Shown here in pieces: positions 63,502 through 64,000 of a stretch of DNA of 64,000 nt. Every line of letters begins with the position of its first letter. The stretch's first letter is position 1. The DNA is from Kordia algicida OT-1 (GTDB lineage: Bacteria > Bacteroidota > Bacteroidia > Flavobacteriales > Flavobacteriaceae), in assembly GCF_000154725.1 (NCBI RefSeq), contig NZ_DS544873.1, forward strand, positions 4,824,649-4,888,648, given 5' to 3'. The notes below the pieces were generated by a model. The model saw nothing but the letters and a program-made list of their open reading frames with translations. It was not told where the DNA came from and did not search any database. Made by a program: the position numbers and the translations under genes.

Positions 63502-63524
63502 GCACGCCCAAAAACCAAACAACC

Positions 63525-64000
63525 TTGAAACGAAAACTACGCATCAACGGACATTCACATTTGTTGCCTTATCCTGAGCAAATTCCTCAGTTTATGAAGG
63601 AAAAAAAGATTTTTTGGGTAGATGATGAACGGAAATATATGTTGCAAGACGATTGGAAACGTCCTGTAACGGACTCTAGTTTTTTCTTGAATGAAAAGCT
63701 AGATTGGATGGCGCGAAATAAAATAGATCATGCAGTCATCTTAAATCTATCGCAATTGTATGGAAACGGTTTACGCCTAGAAGCAATGAAACATGCATTA
63801 CGTTTTCAAAATGATTTTAATGCGGAAGTACAACAAAATCATCCATCGAAATTTACCTGCGGATTTGTAGTGCATCCAGGATTTATACACGGTGCTTTGT
63901 GGGAAATTGAACGTTGTGTAGAACAGTTAGGATTGCGCGTGTTGTGTTTGCCAACGCACTTTATGGACTCTATCGGGCAATGGCGTTGTGTGTTTGATGA
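63525..64000 (+). CDS. Amidohydrolase, ACMSD-like (partial, cut by window end)
   Basis: The frame opens after a stop at 63489-63491 and runs off the right edge. The best start is the TTG at 63525, giving MKRKLRINGHSHLLPYPEQI; a GTG at 63498 is the alternative, inside the inverted repeat. The NGHSH at the front is the HxH metal site of the amidohydrolase family, and KFTCGFVVHPGF and QLGLRVLCLPTHFM fit the barrel strands of 2-amino-3-carboxymuconate 6-semialdehyde decarboxylase relatives. With kynU and kmo in the window, ACMSD function is a reasonable inference. Confidence 0.78.
   Translation, partial: MKRKLRINGHSHLLPYPEQIPQFMKEKKIFWVDDERKYMLQDDWKRPVTDSSFFLNEKLDWMARNKIDHAVILNLSQLYGNGLRLEAMKHALRFQNDFNAEVQQNHPSKFTCGFVVHPGFIHGALWEIERCVEQLGLRVLCLPTHFMDSIGQWRCVFD

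Overview
The window looks like a chromosomal segment of a marine member of the Flavobacteriaceae (Bacteroidota); gene content and style suggest Kordia or a close relative. The grounds are: AT-rich DNA; promoters of the Bacteroidota type (TAnnTTTG about 7 bases before transcription start, little ribosome-binding signal); type IX secretion (T9SS) cargo with C-terminal sorting domains plus a T9SS plug-family protein; a full sodium-pumping NADH:quinone reductase operon; many flavobacterial lipoproteins; and three small Gly-Gly leader peptides of the class I lanthipeptide type. The genus is inference from style, not from any search.

Layout. 1-7.7 kb: outer-membrane DUF6029-like protein (cut by the left edge), TlpA-like thioredoxin, Omp28-like lipoprotein, a frame-broken lanthipeptide-type precursor, a T9SS-secreted lipase-like protein and pruA. 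7.8-12.6 kb: NRDE protein, a possible cysteine-hydrolase-fold protein, an HTH regulator, apaG and a T9SS plug protein. 12.8-23.5 kb: nqrABCDEF, an S9 peptidase, a small protein of the nqr neighbourhood and the flavin transferase apbE that would load NqrB and NqrC. 23.6-32.6 kb: a cysteine-rich lanthipeptide-type precursor, then a LytS/LytTR two-component system and two exported proteins. Four promoters in this stretch carry one shared direct-repeat operator at constant spacing, which defines a candidate local LytTR regulon. 32.8-43.8 kb: housekeeping and envelope genes (map, gpmI, methyltransferase, peptidases M48 and M15, GNATs, pepE), an ankyrin protein, another lanthipeptide-type precursor and tRNA-Gly(TCC). 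44-50.2 kb: envelope proteins, M1 and S8 peptidases, tatA and a PAP2 phosphatase. 50.5-64 kb: catabolic kynurenine pathway genes (kynU, kmo, aminomuconate deaminase-like RidA, aldehyde dehydrogenase, SDR, ACMSD-like amidohydrolase cut by the right edge), split by a block of lipoprotein, dioxygenase and hydrolase genes on the minus strand.

How the genes fit together. NqrA-F would couple NADH oxidation to sodium export; ApbE attaches FMN to NqrB and NqrC. KynU and Kmo convert kynurenine to 3-hydroxyanthranilate, and the ACMSD-like enzyme, aldehyde dehydrogenase and RidA-like protein would carry the ring-opened product to oxalocrotonate; the 3-hydroxyanthranilate dioxygenase that must sit between is not in the window. 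The T9SS plug protein, the two T9SS cargos, TatA and two Tat-type signal peptides show several export routes in use.

Intergenic DNA is unusual: short tandem arrays, several of period 7, mostly A+C-rich on the plus strand, abut genes at several places, together with REP-like elements present in more than one copy.
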